This document shows, piece by piece, positions 25,553 to 33,605 of a stretch of 64,000 nt of DNA (position 1 is the stretch's first letter; every line of letters starts with the position of its first letter). Below the pieces are notes generated by a model. The model worked only from the letters and a program-made list of their open reading frames with translations, searched no databases and was not told where the DNA came from. The position numbers and the translations under genes were made by a program. Source of the DNA: Streptomyces humidus (GTDB lineage Bacteria > Actinomycetota > Actinomycetes > Streptomycetales > Streptomycetaceae); NCBI RefSeq assembly GCF_014649655.1, contig NZ_BMTL01000033.1:1-64000 (forward strand). The letters run 5' to 3'.

Positions 25553-25978
25553 ATGAAGAGACATCGAAAGAAAAACCGGAACCAGCCGGTGCGCACACCC
25601 TCCATGAGGGGGAAAGCCATCGTTCCCTCGCCGCAGAGAACAGACGTTCAGCCGGCTGCGCTGACCCTGGTCGTCGACAGCAGCGGCCATGCGTTTCTGG
25701 CCGCCCCGGGCTACAGCGCCGCAGACGTGGCACGAGTTCTCCGTATCGTCGCCGACGACCAGCGGTATGCATCACCGTCACCGCCGCACCCTGCTCCGGC
25801 CCCCCTCGCAGCCTTCCCCTCGGATGCCTCGTACGAAGAGATACTCACCGCACTGCGCGAGATACAGCTCATGCCCACCCCGCCGGCCTCCGGTCTTCCC
25901 GCCCCGCAGCGTGCGCGCCTTCAGCACCTGTGCGCCTGGCTGGACGCAGCCCTGCATCGTTGGAGACATGATTGTTGA
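25553..25978 (+). CDS. Hypothetical protein
   Basis: A 141-aa protein with a clear ribosome-binding site (AAGGGAAC) before the ATG. The N-terminus is strongly basic (MKRHRKKNRNQPVR). The middle reads ALTLVVDSSGHAFLAAPGYS then AADVARVLRIVADDQRY, and the C-terminus is a helical segment with two Trp. I do not recognise the family. It lies downstream of the prim-pol-like and HATPase genes with an 87-base gap and may belong to the same transcript. Confidence 0.55.
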   Translation: MKRHRKKNRNQPVRTPSMRGKAIVPSPQRTDVQPAALTLVVDSSGHAFLAAPGYSAADVARVLRIVADDQRYASPSPPHPAPAPLAAFPSDASYEEILTALREIQLMPTPPASGLPAPQRARLQHLCAWLDAALHRWRHDC

Positions 25979-26350
25979 GCGCCTTCCTGCTGCACGGTCA
26001 GGGCTTCGTGGCCTTGGTCCTCTTCGGCTGGTGGGGGACGGTCCTGATCCCGGCGAGTGCTTCGAGCGGATCCGCCCGTGCCCGGGGTCAGTATTCCGGT
26101 CGCCTGACGGCGACACCCTGTGTGCGTGAAAATCGGCGTGTGGTCGTCCGGCGGACGTCGTGTCGCCTTGGCGCGTTCCGAGCCCGTGGGTCAGTAGGAC
26201 GCTCGGGGTCCACCGACAGGCACCCGGATATGTTGCTCCGAGCACGTGAATCAGACTCTTCCGCCTGCCGGACCCCCGCCGGACGGTCGCGTGCTCGCGG
26301 CCGACGACAGGAGGGGGTGCCGGAGCTATGGAAGTGATCCGCGAACGCTG
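25979..26350. other. Stretch without a supported gene
   Basis: Open frames exist but none has protein-like composition or a recognisable domain. It leads into a truncated CYTH-domain remnant, so it may be decayed DNA. Confidence 0.4.
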
Positions 26351-26569
26351 CGCGGGGATCGACTGGGCGGTGTGACCTACGACTTCGACACCTGGCCGGA
26401 CCTGCCCACCTTTCTGGAGATCGAAGGCTCTTCCGAGGCGGCCGTGAAGGAGGCGGTGGCGGGGCTCGGCCTGGACTACGACCAGGCCCGCTTCGGCAGC
26501 ATCGATCTGATCTACAAGAGCGAAGTCGGGCGTGACATCCTCGCGGAGCCCACGCTTCTCTTCGCCTGA
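26351..26569 (+). pseudogene. CYTH (class IV adenylate cyclase-like) C-terminal remnant
   Basis: The frame gives VTYDFDTWPDLPTFLEIEGS, EAVAGLGLDYDQARFGSIDL and IYKSEVGRDILAEPTLLF, which matches the C-terminal half of CyaB/CYTH proteins. The N-terminal half with the ExExK signature is absent and the upstream residues are not protein-like. It is therefore a truncated remnant, about 70 residues of a roughly 180-residue domain. Confidence 0.6.
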
Positions 26570-26946
26570 CCCGGCCGGCACCTCGGCAGTGCGCGGCGAC
26601 AGCAGCCTGATTTCCGGCATCGCTGCCTCAGAACCGGTTGGGGCGATCAGCGGTTGTCGGCCACTCCCGACCGAGCTGGTTTCTGAACGGCTGGGCTTGC
26701 GGTGCTCACGGGCTGGCGGAGCGCCCCGAAGGCACAGCCGTACACGTTGCGGGCGCTCCGCACGCGCCGCCCGTTCGAGCCACCAGCCGAGGCCATCGCG
26801 CTCGCAGCGCCCACCGGCGCCCCGCTCCGAGGCTGGAGCGGGGCGCCGGTGCGTGACGTGACTCCCGCCGCCTCGATCGAATTGAGTGAGTCGTCGGGGC
26901 TGGGGGCGAGGACCCCGCATACCGAGGGCCCCGCCCCTGTCTTTGT
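26570..26946. other. Intergenic region
   Basis: No gene supported. It contains a very strong hairpin at 26812-26851 (separate entry). Confidence 0.5.
26812..26851 (-). terminator. Strong intrinsic terminator
   Basis: A 17-bp perfect stem, CACCGGCGCCCCGCTCC at 26812-26828 with its complement at 26835-26851, and a 6-base loop. It lies about 95 bases past the stop of the DUF397 gene on the minus strand and could serve that operon or the CYTH remnant. Confidence 0.75.
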
Positions 26947-27150
26947 TCAGAGTGCCGCGAACTCGACGAACGCGGCCCACGCCGTGGGTTCTACGGTTAG
27001 TGCGGCACGGGCTGTGTCCTTCGAGTCGCGGACGTGGACCCTGGTGGGGCGGGTGGCGACCTCGACGCATTCGCCGCCTTCCTCGCTGCTGTAGCTGCTC
27101 CTGCGCCATACCAACTGGTCTATGTGCGGCTGATGTACGTGCGCGTTCAT
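26947..27150 (-). CDS. DUF397 domain protein
   Basis: A complete 67-aa DUF397 protein: LVWRRSSYSSEEGGECVEVA with the typical Trp, Ser-Ser-Tyr and Cys, then VHVRDSKDTARAALTVEPTA and a final WAAFVEFA. It starts at ATG 27150, overlapping the stop of the HTH gene (ATGA). DUF397 proteins are the small partners of Scr1/WhiJ-type regulators in Streptomyces and are thought to modulate them. Confidence 0.88.
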   Translation of the reverse strand: MNAHVHQPHIDQLVWRRSSYSSEEGGECVEVATRPTRVHVRDSKDTARAALTVEPTAWAAFVEFAAL

Positions 27151-27977
27151 GGATCTCCCAGCAACTTCTCTACGTACGCCAATGATTCACGAGGAGTCAG
27201 GGCCTGCGCCCGGATGATCCCGTACTTGGCCTCCAGCGCACGGACGCGGTCCCGCTCCGTCTGCAGGCGGCTCACGTTCTGTACCTCGGCGTACGCGATC
27301 CTCCGCCCTTCCTTCGTTTCGATCAAGGTGAAGGGACCGGCCATACCAGCATTCTCTTCACGGTCGAGCGGCATCACCTGGATCTCGACGTTCCTCCGCT
27401 GCCCCATCAAGAGGATGTGCTCAAGCTGGCCACGCAGGACGCCTCGGCCTCCGATGGGACGCCTCAACACTGCCTCATCCATGACGAAGCTGGCGAGCGG
27501 TGCATCGCGGCTGGACAAGATCTCCTGCCTGGCCAGGCGTGCGCCCACTCGCTGTTCGATCAGTTCGTCATCCATGGGCGGCCGCATCATCATGAATATG
27601 GCCCGCGCGTACTCCTCCGTCTGCAAGAGTCCGGGCACCGCCTGGTTCGCGTACACATGCAGTTCGACGGCCTCCGCCTCCAACCGTGCCGCATCCCTGA
27701 AGAACGCCGGATACTGAGCCCGAGCCACCTCCTCCTTGCTCGCGCTCAACACCCCACCTCCATGCAGCACTTCATCGGCCTGGTCGATGAACTTCGGCGG
27801 CGGGATGCGTCTCCCCTGCTCGAACGACGCGATCGTCGAGGCCGAGTAGCCGGTGAGCGACCCGAGCCTGGCGCGATCCATGCCCGCGCGGTCCCGAAAC
27901 AGCTTCAACTGCCGGCCGAACACGCACAACATGCCCGTCCCGACCTCGTACTCCGGCTGCTGAACCTCGTCGTCCAC
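27147..27977 (-). CDS. Scr1/WhiJ-type HTH regulator (XRE + DUF5753)
   Basis: A 276-aa regulator from GTG 27977 (GAGGAGT upstream). N-terminal XRE-type HTH: FGRQLKLFRDRAGMDRARLG, SLTGYSASTIASFEQGRRIP. The rest is DUF5753, with QAVPGLLQTEEYARAIF, RVGARLARQEILSSRDAP, FVMDEAVLRRPIGG, VQVMPL-like segment EIQVMPLDRE, and GPFTLIE. Together with the DUF397 gene behind it and the divergent HATPase gene this is a complete WhiJ/AbaA-type module, a class tied to development and antibiotic control in Streptomyces. Confidence 0.9.
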   Translation of the reverse strand: MDDEVQQPEYEVGTGMLCVFGRQLKLFRDRAGMDRARLGSLTGYSASTIASFEQGRRIPPPKFIDQADEVLHGGGVLSASKEEVARAQYPAFFRDAARLEAEAVELHVYANQAVPGLLQTEEYARAIFMMMRPPMDDELIEQRVGARLARQEILSSRDAPLASFVMDEAVLRRPIGGRGVLRGQLEHILLMGQRRNVEIQVMPLDREENAGMAGPFTLIETKEGRRIAYAEVQNVSRLQTERDRVRALEAKYGIIRAQALTPRESLAYVEKLLGDP

Positions 27978-28138
27978 GCCGCGACTCCTCTCGTACGACC
28001 GCCCGGTCAGCCAACTCGGGGCCCGGGAACCGGTCACGCCCAACAGCAGGTACAAGCGCACCGCCCGCGTGTACAGCCCGTACCCGTCAGTGCGTCGCTC
28101 CTGGTGAACGCTACGCAGAGTCCGCGACTGTTGACCCT

Positions 28139-28729
28139 ATGAAGTCAGCAACTCCCCCGAACGGGCATATGCCACAACATCTCGCACCCGAACGCGAGTT
28201 CACCATGTGCTTCACCTCGACCCCACGCGGTGCCCGCCTCGCCCGTCGGCTCGTCTCGCACCGCGTGAACGACTGGGGCCACCCCTACACGACCCCGGTC
28301 AACGAGACGCTCACCCTCATCACGGCGGAACTCACCGCCAACGCCGTACGCCACGGCCACGTCCCGGGCCGGGACTTCCACCTCCACCTCACCCAGACCG
28401 AAGACGTCGTCCGCATCGAGGTGACCGACACCCGCGCCGAGAAACAGCCGCCGGCCGGCCCTCCGGCGACCGACCCGCTCTCCGAGTCCGGCCGGGGCCT
28501 GCTCCTCGTCGCCGCCCTCGCGGACGACTGGGGCGTCACCCCTCGCCGAGGCGCTCCGGGCAAGACCGTGTGGGCGGAGCTGCGGGTGCGGCAACAGGGC
28601 CACCCGCGCACGCACCGGGCGGCCCTTGAGCCGACGGAACTCGATCTGCTCCTGGCTACTGCTTCACTGCTGCGCGACGACGTCGGGTCGCGGCAGGAGA
28701 ACGCCGGCCGCGGAGGTCGTCGTCGGTGA
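28139..28729 (+). CDS. HATPase-fold (anti-sigma-like) ATP-binding protein
   Basis: A 196-aa GHKL ATPase. N box: LTLITAELTANAVRHGHVPG. G1: VRIEVTDTRAEKQPP. G2: SESGRGLLLVAALADDWGV. A conserved GKTVWAELRV follows. The chosen ATG at 28139 has no obvious ribosome-binding site; ATGs at 28169 or 28205 are possible. It is divergent from the Scr1-type regulator across a 161-base region and forms the third part of that regulatory module. Confidence 0.85.
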   Translation: MKSATPPNGHMPQHLAPEREFTMCFTSTPRGARLARRLVSHRVNDWGHPYTTPVNETLTLITAELTANAVRHGHVPGRDFHLHLTQTEDVVRIEVTDTRAEKQPPAGPPATDPLSESGRGLLLVAALADDWGVTPRRGAPGKTVWAELRVRQQGHPRTHRAALEPTELDLLLATASLLRDDVGSRQENAGRGGRRR

Positions 28730-28771
28730 GACGTGCTCGCCCTCCCTCTGCACGTCGTGACCGGATCGGTC

Positions 28772-29359
28772 TCAGGGGCGGGTGCCGGCTCCGAAGCCCG
28801 TCCAGCGCAGGTCGACCGGGAGGTGGCCCATGTCGTTGTACAGCAGGACCGTCGGCGCCGTGCCGTCGCGGTACTCGATCACGGTGAGCGCGGCGTTCCC
28901 GCAGTTCAGGCCGAGCCATCGCACCGGCGGCGCGTCCAGGGCGTCCCGGACGAGCCAGGCCACCTGGTAGGCGTGGGTGACCAGGACCTCATGTGTCTCG
29001 GTCTCGGCGGGGCGCGCGAACCTGCCGGTCAGGGCGTCGGCACGGCGGCGGGAGTCCTCGGCTTCCTCGGCGCCGTAGCCGTCGAAGAACGCGGCCCACG
29101 ACGGCGGCACGTCGACCGGCACGTGCGGGATGTGGTCGATCAGCTCCGGCGCCTCGCGCACGGCGGCCTCCGGCAGACAGGCGCCCATGATCTGCGCGGA
29201 GTGCACCGCCCTGGGCAGGGGCGAGTGCCAGACCGTGTCGACCGGGATACCTGCCAGACGCTTCCCGACCAGCTCCGCCTGCCTCTCCCCGACGTCGGTC
29301 AGGGTGCCGAAGGGGTCGGCGGCCCCGTGTCGTACCAGGTACACATGCCGGGTTGCCAT
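28772..29359 (-). CDS. Histidine phosphatase family protein
   Basis: A 195-aa phosphoglycerate-mutase-like phosphatase. The RHG motif is in HVYLVRHGAADPFGTLTDVG (nucleophile His). The second Arg/His signatures are VWHSPLPRAVHSAQIMGACL and LVTHAYQVAWLVRDAL. ATG at 29359. It is 29 bases downstream of the PPDK-like gene on the same strand, so it probably belongs to the same operon. The substrate is unknown; it may hydrolyse a phosphate introduced by, or linked to, the PPDK-like enzyme, which is only an inference. Confidence 0.85.
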   Translation of the reverse strand: MATRHVYLVRHGAADPFGTLTDVGERQAELVGKRLAGIPVDTVWHSPLPRAVHSAQIMGACLPEAAVREAPELIDHIPHVPVDVPPSWAAFFDGYGAEEAEDSRRRADALTGRFARPAETETHEVLVTHAYQVAWLVRDALDAPPVRWLGLNCGNAALTVIEYRDGTAPTVLLYNDMGHLPVDLRWTGFGAGTRP

Positions 29360-29388
29360 GGTGGATCTCCTGTCGGGAAGGGGTCGGT

Positions 29389-31011
29389 TCAGCGGTTGCG
29401 CAGGGCCGTGTGGGCCGTTTCGAGGCGTTGGGTCTCGTCGCGGGCGGAGTGGTCGCCGGAGGCGTCGTCGGCCCAGGCGAGCAGTCGGCGGACGTGTTCG
29501 TCGGCGGCGTCGGTCACGATGCGGGGGCTGCCGAGGGCCACGTCGCCGCTGGTTCCGTCGACGGTGATGAGCGTGCCCTCCGGGACGGTGCGGCCGCCGG
29601 CCGTCACGGAAGCGTCGTCGGGGTCGATGGTGAGGCCGGCGACGCCCACGACGGCGGGCTTCCCCATGGCGCGCGCGACGACCGCGGCATGGCTGGCGGG
29701 GCCGCCGCGCGCGGTGACGATCGCGGTGGCGGCGGCGAGACCGTGCATGTCGTTCGGGGAGGTCTCCGGGCGTACCAGGACGACCGGACCGGTTCGGGCC
29801 ATGCGTACCGCGCCGTCCGCCGTGGTCGCGATCCTGCCGGTGGCGACGCCGGGGCAGGCGCCGATTCCCCGCGCGAGGACGTCGGCCTCCTCGGCGGACG
29901 CGATGCGCGGTGTGCGGGCGTGCCGGAGATGGAGCGGTGACACCCTGAGCAGTGCTTCCTCCCGTCCGATGAGCCCCTGGTCGACGAGTTCGGTGGCCAG
30001 GCGGACCGCGGCGCCCCCCACGAACCGGCCGGGGCGGACCTGGAGGAGCCACAGCTCGCCGGACTCGAAGGTGAACTCGACGTAGCAGGCGTCGCGGTAG
30101 TGCTCTTCGATCCGGCGCAGGGCGTCGAGCAGCCCGGCCCACACCTCGGGCTCCCGCTCGGCGAGTTCGCGCAGGGGCCGGGTCGTCGACCTGCCGGAGA
30201 CGACCTCTTCCCCCTGGTGTCCGAACAGGACTTCGCCGAACGGGGCGTCCGCGCCCGTGTTGGGGTCACGGCTGAAGGCGACTCCGGTGCCGCTGGCGCC
30301 GTCGCGGTTGCCGAAGACCATCCGCTGGACGATCACGGCCGTGCCCAGGTCGTGCGGGATGCCGTTCACCTCGCGGTAGGTGCGCGCGCGTGGTGCGTCC
30401 CAGGACGAGAAGACGGCTTCGACAGCGCGCCTGAGCTGCTGGGGGGCGTCGTCCGGGACGGGCCGGCCGCTTCGTCGTCGGACGAGGTCCTCGACCGCCT
30501 CGACCGACCGGGTCAGGAACGCCTCCTCGGTCCCGGCCCGCCGCCCGGGATGTTCCTCGGGGACGGCCGGGGCGGCGGCGTCCGTGGTCGCGGAGGCGAA
30601 GCTGGTCAGGAAGTTCAGCCGTGCGCTCAGCGCGAACGGCCGGTCGCCGGTCTCGGCGGCGAGGCCCTCGGTGGCTTCGGCCGTGAGGCCGAGGTTGAGG
30701 ATCGTGTCCATCATGCCGGGCATGGACACGCTGGCCCCGGAGCGGACGGACACCGCCAGCGGCTTGTCCGGCCCCCCGAAGACACGCCCGGTGCGGCGTT
30801 CGAGGTCGGCCACGGCCGTCGCGAGCTCGTCGTCGAGTCCTTCGGGAAGGCGGCCGTCCCGCAGGAAGGCGCGGCAGCCTTCCGTGGTGATGACGAACCC
30901 GGGCGGCACCGGCAGGCCGAGACGGTGCAGTGCGACCAGGCCGAGCGCCTTGCCGCCGAGGGTCTCCGCCGTCTCCTCGGCCTCGGGAGAGAGGGCGCGG
31001 ATCCACCTCAT
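29389..31011 (-). CDS. Truncated pyruvate phosphate dikinase-like protein (no PEP barrel)
   Basis: A 540-aa protein. Residues about 1-350 are the PPDK/PEP-synthase ATP-grasp domain (LGGKALGLVALHRLGLPVPP, SVRSGASVSMPGMMDTILNL, YVEFTFESGELWLLQVRPGR). Residues about 390-500 are the phosphohistidine swivel domain with the active His in ARGGPASHAAVVARAMGKPA. The usual C-terminal PEP/pyruvate TIM barrel (over 300 residues) is absent, while the frame is intact. It could phosphorylate its swivel His but needs another domain or acceptor. The ATG at 31011 overlaps the stop of the upstream gene. It could be primary metabolism or a modifying kinase; this is undecided. Confidence 0.85.
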   Translation of the reverse strand: MRWIRALSPEAEETAETLGGKALGLVALHRLGLPVPPGFVITTEGCRAFLRDGRLPEGLDDELATAVADLERRTGRVFGGPDKPLAVSVRSGASVSMPGMMDTILNLGLTAEATEGLAAETGDRPFALSARLNFLTSFASATTDAAAPAVPEEHPGRRAGTEEAFLTRSVEAVEDLVRRRSGRPVPDDAPQQLRRAVEAVFSSWDAPRARTYREVNGIPHDLGTAVIVQRMVFGNRDGASGTGVAFSRDPNTGADAPFGEVLFGHQGEEVVSGRSTTRPLRELAEREPEVWAGLLDALRRIEEHYRDACYVEFTFESGELWLLQVRPGRFVGGAAVRLATELVDQGLIGREEALLRVSPLHLRHARTPRIASAEEADVLARGIGACPGVATGRIATTADGAVRMARTGPVVLVRPETSPNDMHGLAAATAIVTARGGPASHAAVVARAMGKPAVVGVAGLTIDPDDASVTAGGRTVPEGTLITVDGTSGDVALGSPRIVTDAADEHVRRLLAWADDASGDHSARDETQRLETAHTALRNR

Positions 31012-31634
31012 CGCCGCAACCCGAGTGTGGCCAGCAGGTCTTCGTGCAGCTCCGCCCACACGATGTGGTAGGACGCGGTGCTGTCGGCCACGTACTCCAA
31101 CCGGCCGGAGGCGGCACGTTCGAGGGCTTCGGTGAGGCGGACCCGGTAACGGCCGAACCGGGGCAGGGCCGCGGACAGCTCGGCGCCGACCACGGCGGCA
31201 CGCCGGTCCAGGTCGGCGAACCGGGCGAGCACCCGGGAGTCGTAGCCGGGATCGCTGTGGTCGTTGACGCTCATGACGCCGTCGACGGGGCGCAGTTGCC
31301 AGGCCGTGCAGAGGTCGAGCAGCTCGGGGTTGAGGACGAGGAACCGCTCGTACGCCGCCGTCACCCGCTCGCGGGCCCCGGCCGCCTCCAGTTCGTGGGT
31401 GATGCGCTCGGCGTCCGCCGCGCGGCCGGCGTCCGTGAGGCTCCACCCCGGCATGTCGCCGGACAGGCGGGTGACCAGGCCGTCGCCGCCGAGATCGATG
31501 AGCTCGGACTCCGCGTCGGATTCGTCGAGCCCCGTGATCGCGTGGAGCCGGGCGAGGCTGATGGTGCCGGCGCAGCGCAGGGCGTGCAGTACCAGCAGGC
31601 CGGCGTCCGTCGCGCGCGCTTCGGGCCAGGTCAT
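31008..31634 (-). CDS. Winged-helix domain protein coupled to the PPDK-like gene
   Basis: A 208-aa protein. The N-terminal 75 residues look like a winged helix (LLVLHALRCAGTISLARLHA, DESDAESELIDLGGDGLVTR, WSLTDAGRAA). The C-terminal part is helical, with FLVLNPELLDLCTAWQLRPV and ELHEDLLATLGLRR. ATGA overlap with the PPDK-like gene shows coupling. It may be an accessory or regulator of that enzyme. I do not recognise a named family. Confidence 0.65.
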   Translation of the reverse strand: MTWPEARATDAGLLVLHALRCAGTISLARLHAITGLDESDAESELIDLGGDGLVTRLSGDMPGWSLTDAGRAADAERITHELEAAGARERVTAAYERFLVLNPELLDLCTAWQLRPVDGVMSVNDHSDPGYDSRVLARFADLDRRAAVVGAELSAALPRFGRYRVRLTEALERAASGRLEYVADSTASYHIVWAELHEDLLATLGLRR

Positions 31635-31767
31635 GAACGGTCCTTCCGGGGGTGTGGTGCGTGGTGCGGGAAGTGCGCCGGTCGTCGCCGGGCTCGGCGA
31701 GCGTCGCCGGTGCGCGACCGGCCTCGGCCCTGTTGTGCGCGACCGGCCTCGACGCGGAACGGCGTCG

Positions 31768-32565
31768 TCATTCCTGGCGGCCGTAGGCGCGGACCGCAAG
31801 GGGGCAGAAGACGACGAACAGGACGGCCGACCACAGCAGGGTGCGGCCGACGCTCCCGTGGTCCGGGGTCCCGTTGAGCAGGGCGCGGCAGGCGTCCATG
31901 ACATGGGTGACGGGGTTGACGTCCGCCCAGGCGCCCAGCCAGCCGGGGAGGGTGTCGGTCGGGGAGGCGAGGCTGCTGCCCAGCTGGAGCGGCAGGAAGG
32001 CGATGAAGCTGAACGCCAGCACGGCCTCGGCGCTCTTGACGATGACACCGATGAACACGGTGACCCAGCTGAGGCAGAACCCGAACAGGATCGCGAGCCC
32101 GGTCGCCCCGAGTGCGGCGGGGATGCCGCCGTGGACGCGGAATCCGAGGGAGAGGCCGATGACGAACAGGACGGTGACGGCGATCAGATAGCGGAGGATG
32201 TCAGCCGTCACGGAGCCGAGCAGCGGCGCCGTACGGCTGATGGGGAGGCTGCGGAACCGGTCGGTGACGCCGTTCTTCAGGTCGAGGTTGATGGCCGACC
32301 CGGTGGAGATCATTCCGGCCAGTCCGGCGCCCATGACGAGGATTCCGGGAAACAGGTACTGCAGGTATTCGCCGGTGGAGCCGGCGACGGGGCGGCCGAA
32401 CAGATAGAGGAACAGGACCATGAACAGCGCGGGGGTGACCACGCCGTTCATGAGCGGACCCGGGTTGCGGGTGGTCTTGAGGAGGCTGCGCTGGGCGAGC
32501 ACCGCGCTGTGCCGGAGGGTGGCGAGGCGTCGGGGCCGGGCGGCGCCGGTGAGGGCGGTGGTCAT
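31768..32565 (-). CDS. ABC-2 type exporter permease (DrrB-like)
   Basis: A 265-aa membrane protein with six helices, typical of DrrB-type permeases: LAQRSLLKTTRNPGPLMNGV, LFPGILVMGAGLAGMIS, VTDRFRSLPISRTAPLLGSV (the conserved loop), and GWLGAWADVNPVTHVMDACR. It starts at ATG 32565, overlapping the ATPase stop. With the ATPase it forms a two-gene exporter placed at the edge of the NRPS cluster, so it probably exports the product or gives self-protection. Confidence 0.9.
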   Translation of the reverse strand: MTTALTGAARPRRLATLRHSAVLAQRSLLKTTRNPGPLMNGVVTPALFMVLFLYLFGRPVAGSTGEYLQYLFPGILVMGAGLAGMISTGSAINLDLKNGVTDRFRSLPISRTAPLLGSVTADILRYLIAVTVLFVIGLSLGFRVHGGIPAALGATGLAILFGFCLSWVTVFIGVIVKSAEAVLAFSFIAFLPLQLGSSLASPTDTLPGWLGAWADVNPVTHVMDACRALLNGTPDHGSVGRTLLWSAVLFVVFCPLAVRAYGRQE

Positions 32566-33518
32566 GCTGCCTCCTTGGCTTCGGCGGTGGGGGCTCCGGT
32601 CAGGGACAGGAAGACCTCGTCGAGGCTCGGCAGGCGGAAGGCGAGCTCGCCGACCTCGATGCCGTGGTCCCGGAGCTGGCAGGTCATCTCGAAGAACTCG
32701 GCGTCGCCCGCGACCGGCACGACGAGTTCGTGACGGCGTGAACGGTCGGGCTCCCGGCCCGCGACCCGGGCGATGACGGAGGCGGCGAGGTCGAGGTCGG
32801 CGGCGTCGGCCGGACGGAGGACGACCGTGTGTCCGCCGATCTGGCGCTTGAGGGCGGTAGGCGTGCCGGACGCGATCACCCGCCCGTGGTCGATGACGGT
32901 GATGCCGTCGGCGAGGGCGTCGGCCTCTTCGAGGTACTGGGTCGTGAGCAGGACCGTGACGCCCTCCTCGCTGAGCCCTCGGATCATCTGCCACAGCTCG
33001 TCGCGTTTGCCGGGGTCGAGTCCGACCGACGGCTCGTCGAGGAAGACGACCTCGGGCCGGCCGACCAGGCTCGCGGCGAGGTCGAGGCGGCGGCGCATCC
33101 CGCCCGAGTAGGTGGCGACGGGCCGGTCGGCAGCGTCGTCGAGACCGAAGCGGGACAGCAGTTCACCGGCCCGTTGGCGGGCGTCGGCGCGCCGGAGGTC
33201 GAGGAGCCGGCCGATCATGACCAGGTTGGACCGCCCGGACAGCTCGTCGTCGACGCTGGTGTGCTGCCCCGACAGCGCGATGCGCCGGCGGACCTCGGCC
33301 GGATCCCGCCGGGCGTCGATGCCGGCCACGCGCACCTCTCCCGCGTCGGGCCGCAGCAGGGTCGCCAGCACTCGGACGACGGTCGTCTTGCCGGCGCCGT
33401 TGGGCCCCAGCAGTCCCAGCACATGCCCGCGCGGAGCGGAGAGGCTCACTCCGTCGACGGCCGTCGTCCGGCCGAATGTCCTGATCAGTCCGTCGACCTC
33501 GAACCCGTTGTCACCCAC
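32562..33518 (-). CDS. ABC exporter ATP-binding protein (DrrA-like)
   Basis: A 318-aa ATPase. Walker A LGLLGPNGAGKTTVVRVLAT, signature VATYSGGMRRRLDLAASLVG, Walker B EVVFLDEPSVGLDPGKRDEL, H-loop LLTTQYLEEADALAD. The C-terminal DUF4162 extension ends FRLPSLDEVFLSLTG, as in DrrA proteins. It is divergent from a TetR regulator; the shared promoter region holds a dyad, so repression by that TetR is likely. Confidence 0.92.
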   Translation of the reverse strand: MGDNGFEVDGLIRTFGRTTAVDGVSLSAPRGHVLGLLGPNGAGKTTVVRVLATLLRPDAGEVRVAGIDARRDPAEVRRRIALSGQHTSVDDELSGRSNLVMIGRLLDLRRADARQRAGELLSRFGLDDAADRPVATYSGGMRRRLDLAASLVGRPEVVFLDEPSVGLDPGKRDELWQMIRGLSEEGVTVLLTTQYLEEADALADGITVIDHGRVIASGTPTALKRQIGGHTVVLRPADAADLDLAASVIARVAGREPDRSRRHELVVPVAGDAEFFEMTCQLRDHGIEVGELAFRLPSLDEVFLSLTGAPTAEAKEAA

Positions 33519-33540
33519 GCCAACTCCGATGTTCGCGTAT

Positions 33541-33563
33541 TCCAGATATCTGCATCATCTGGA
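33541..33563. promoter_or_regulatory. Candidate TetR operator
   Basis: TCCAGAT (33541-33547), nine bases, ATCTGGA (33557-33563): a perfect 7-bp dyad in the 87-base region between the divergent exporter and TetR genes. Size and position fit a TetR-type operator controlling both. Assignment is by position. Confidence 0.6.
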
Positions 33564-33605
33564 TGTCGGTTGTATCATGACACACCAGGAGCCGAAGGGG
33601 ACACG

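Noticed and set aside
25972..26337. A 121-codon frame as a possible gene
   Set aside because: After about 25 residues the composition is Arg/Ser-rich and not protein-like, it overlaps the upstream gene, and it has no domain or ribosome-binding site.
25778..27109. A 443-codon minus-strand frame
   Set aside because: It runs antisense through the CYTH remnant and the DUF397 gene; its composition is that of a shadow frame.
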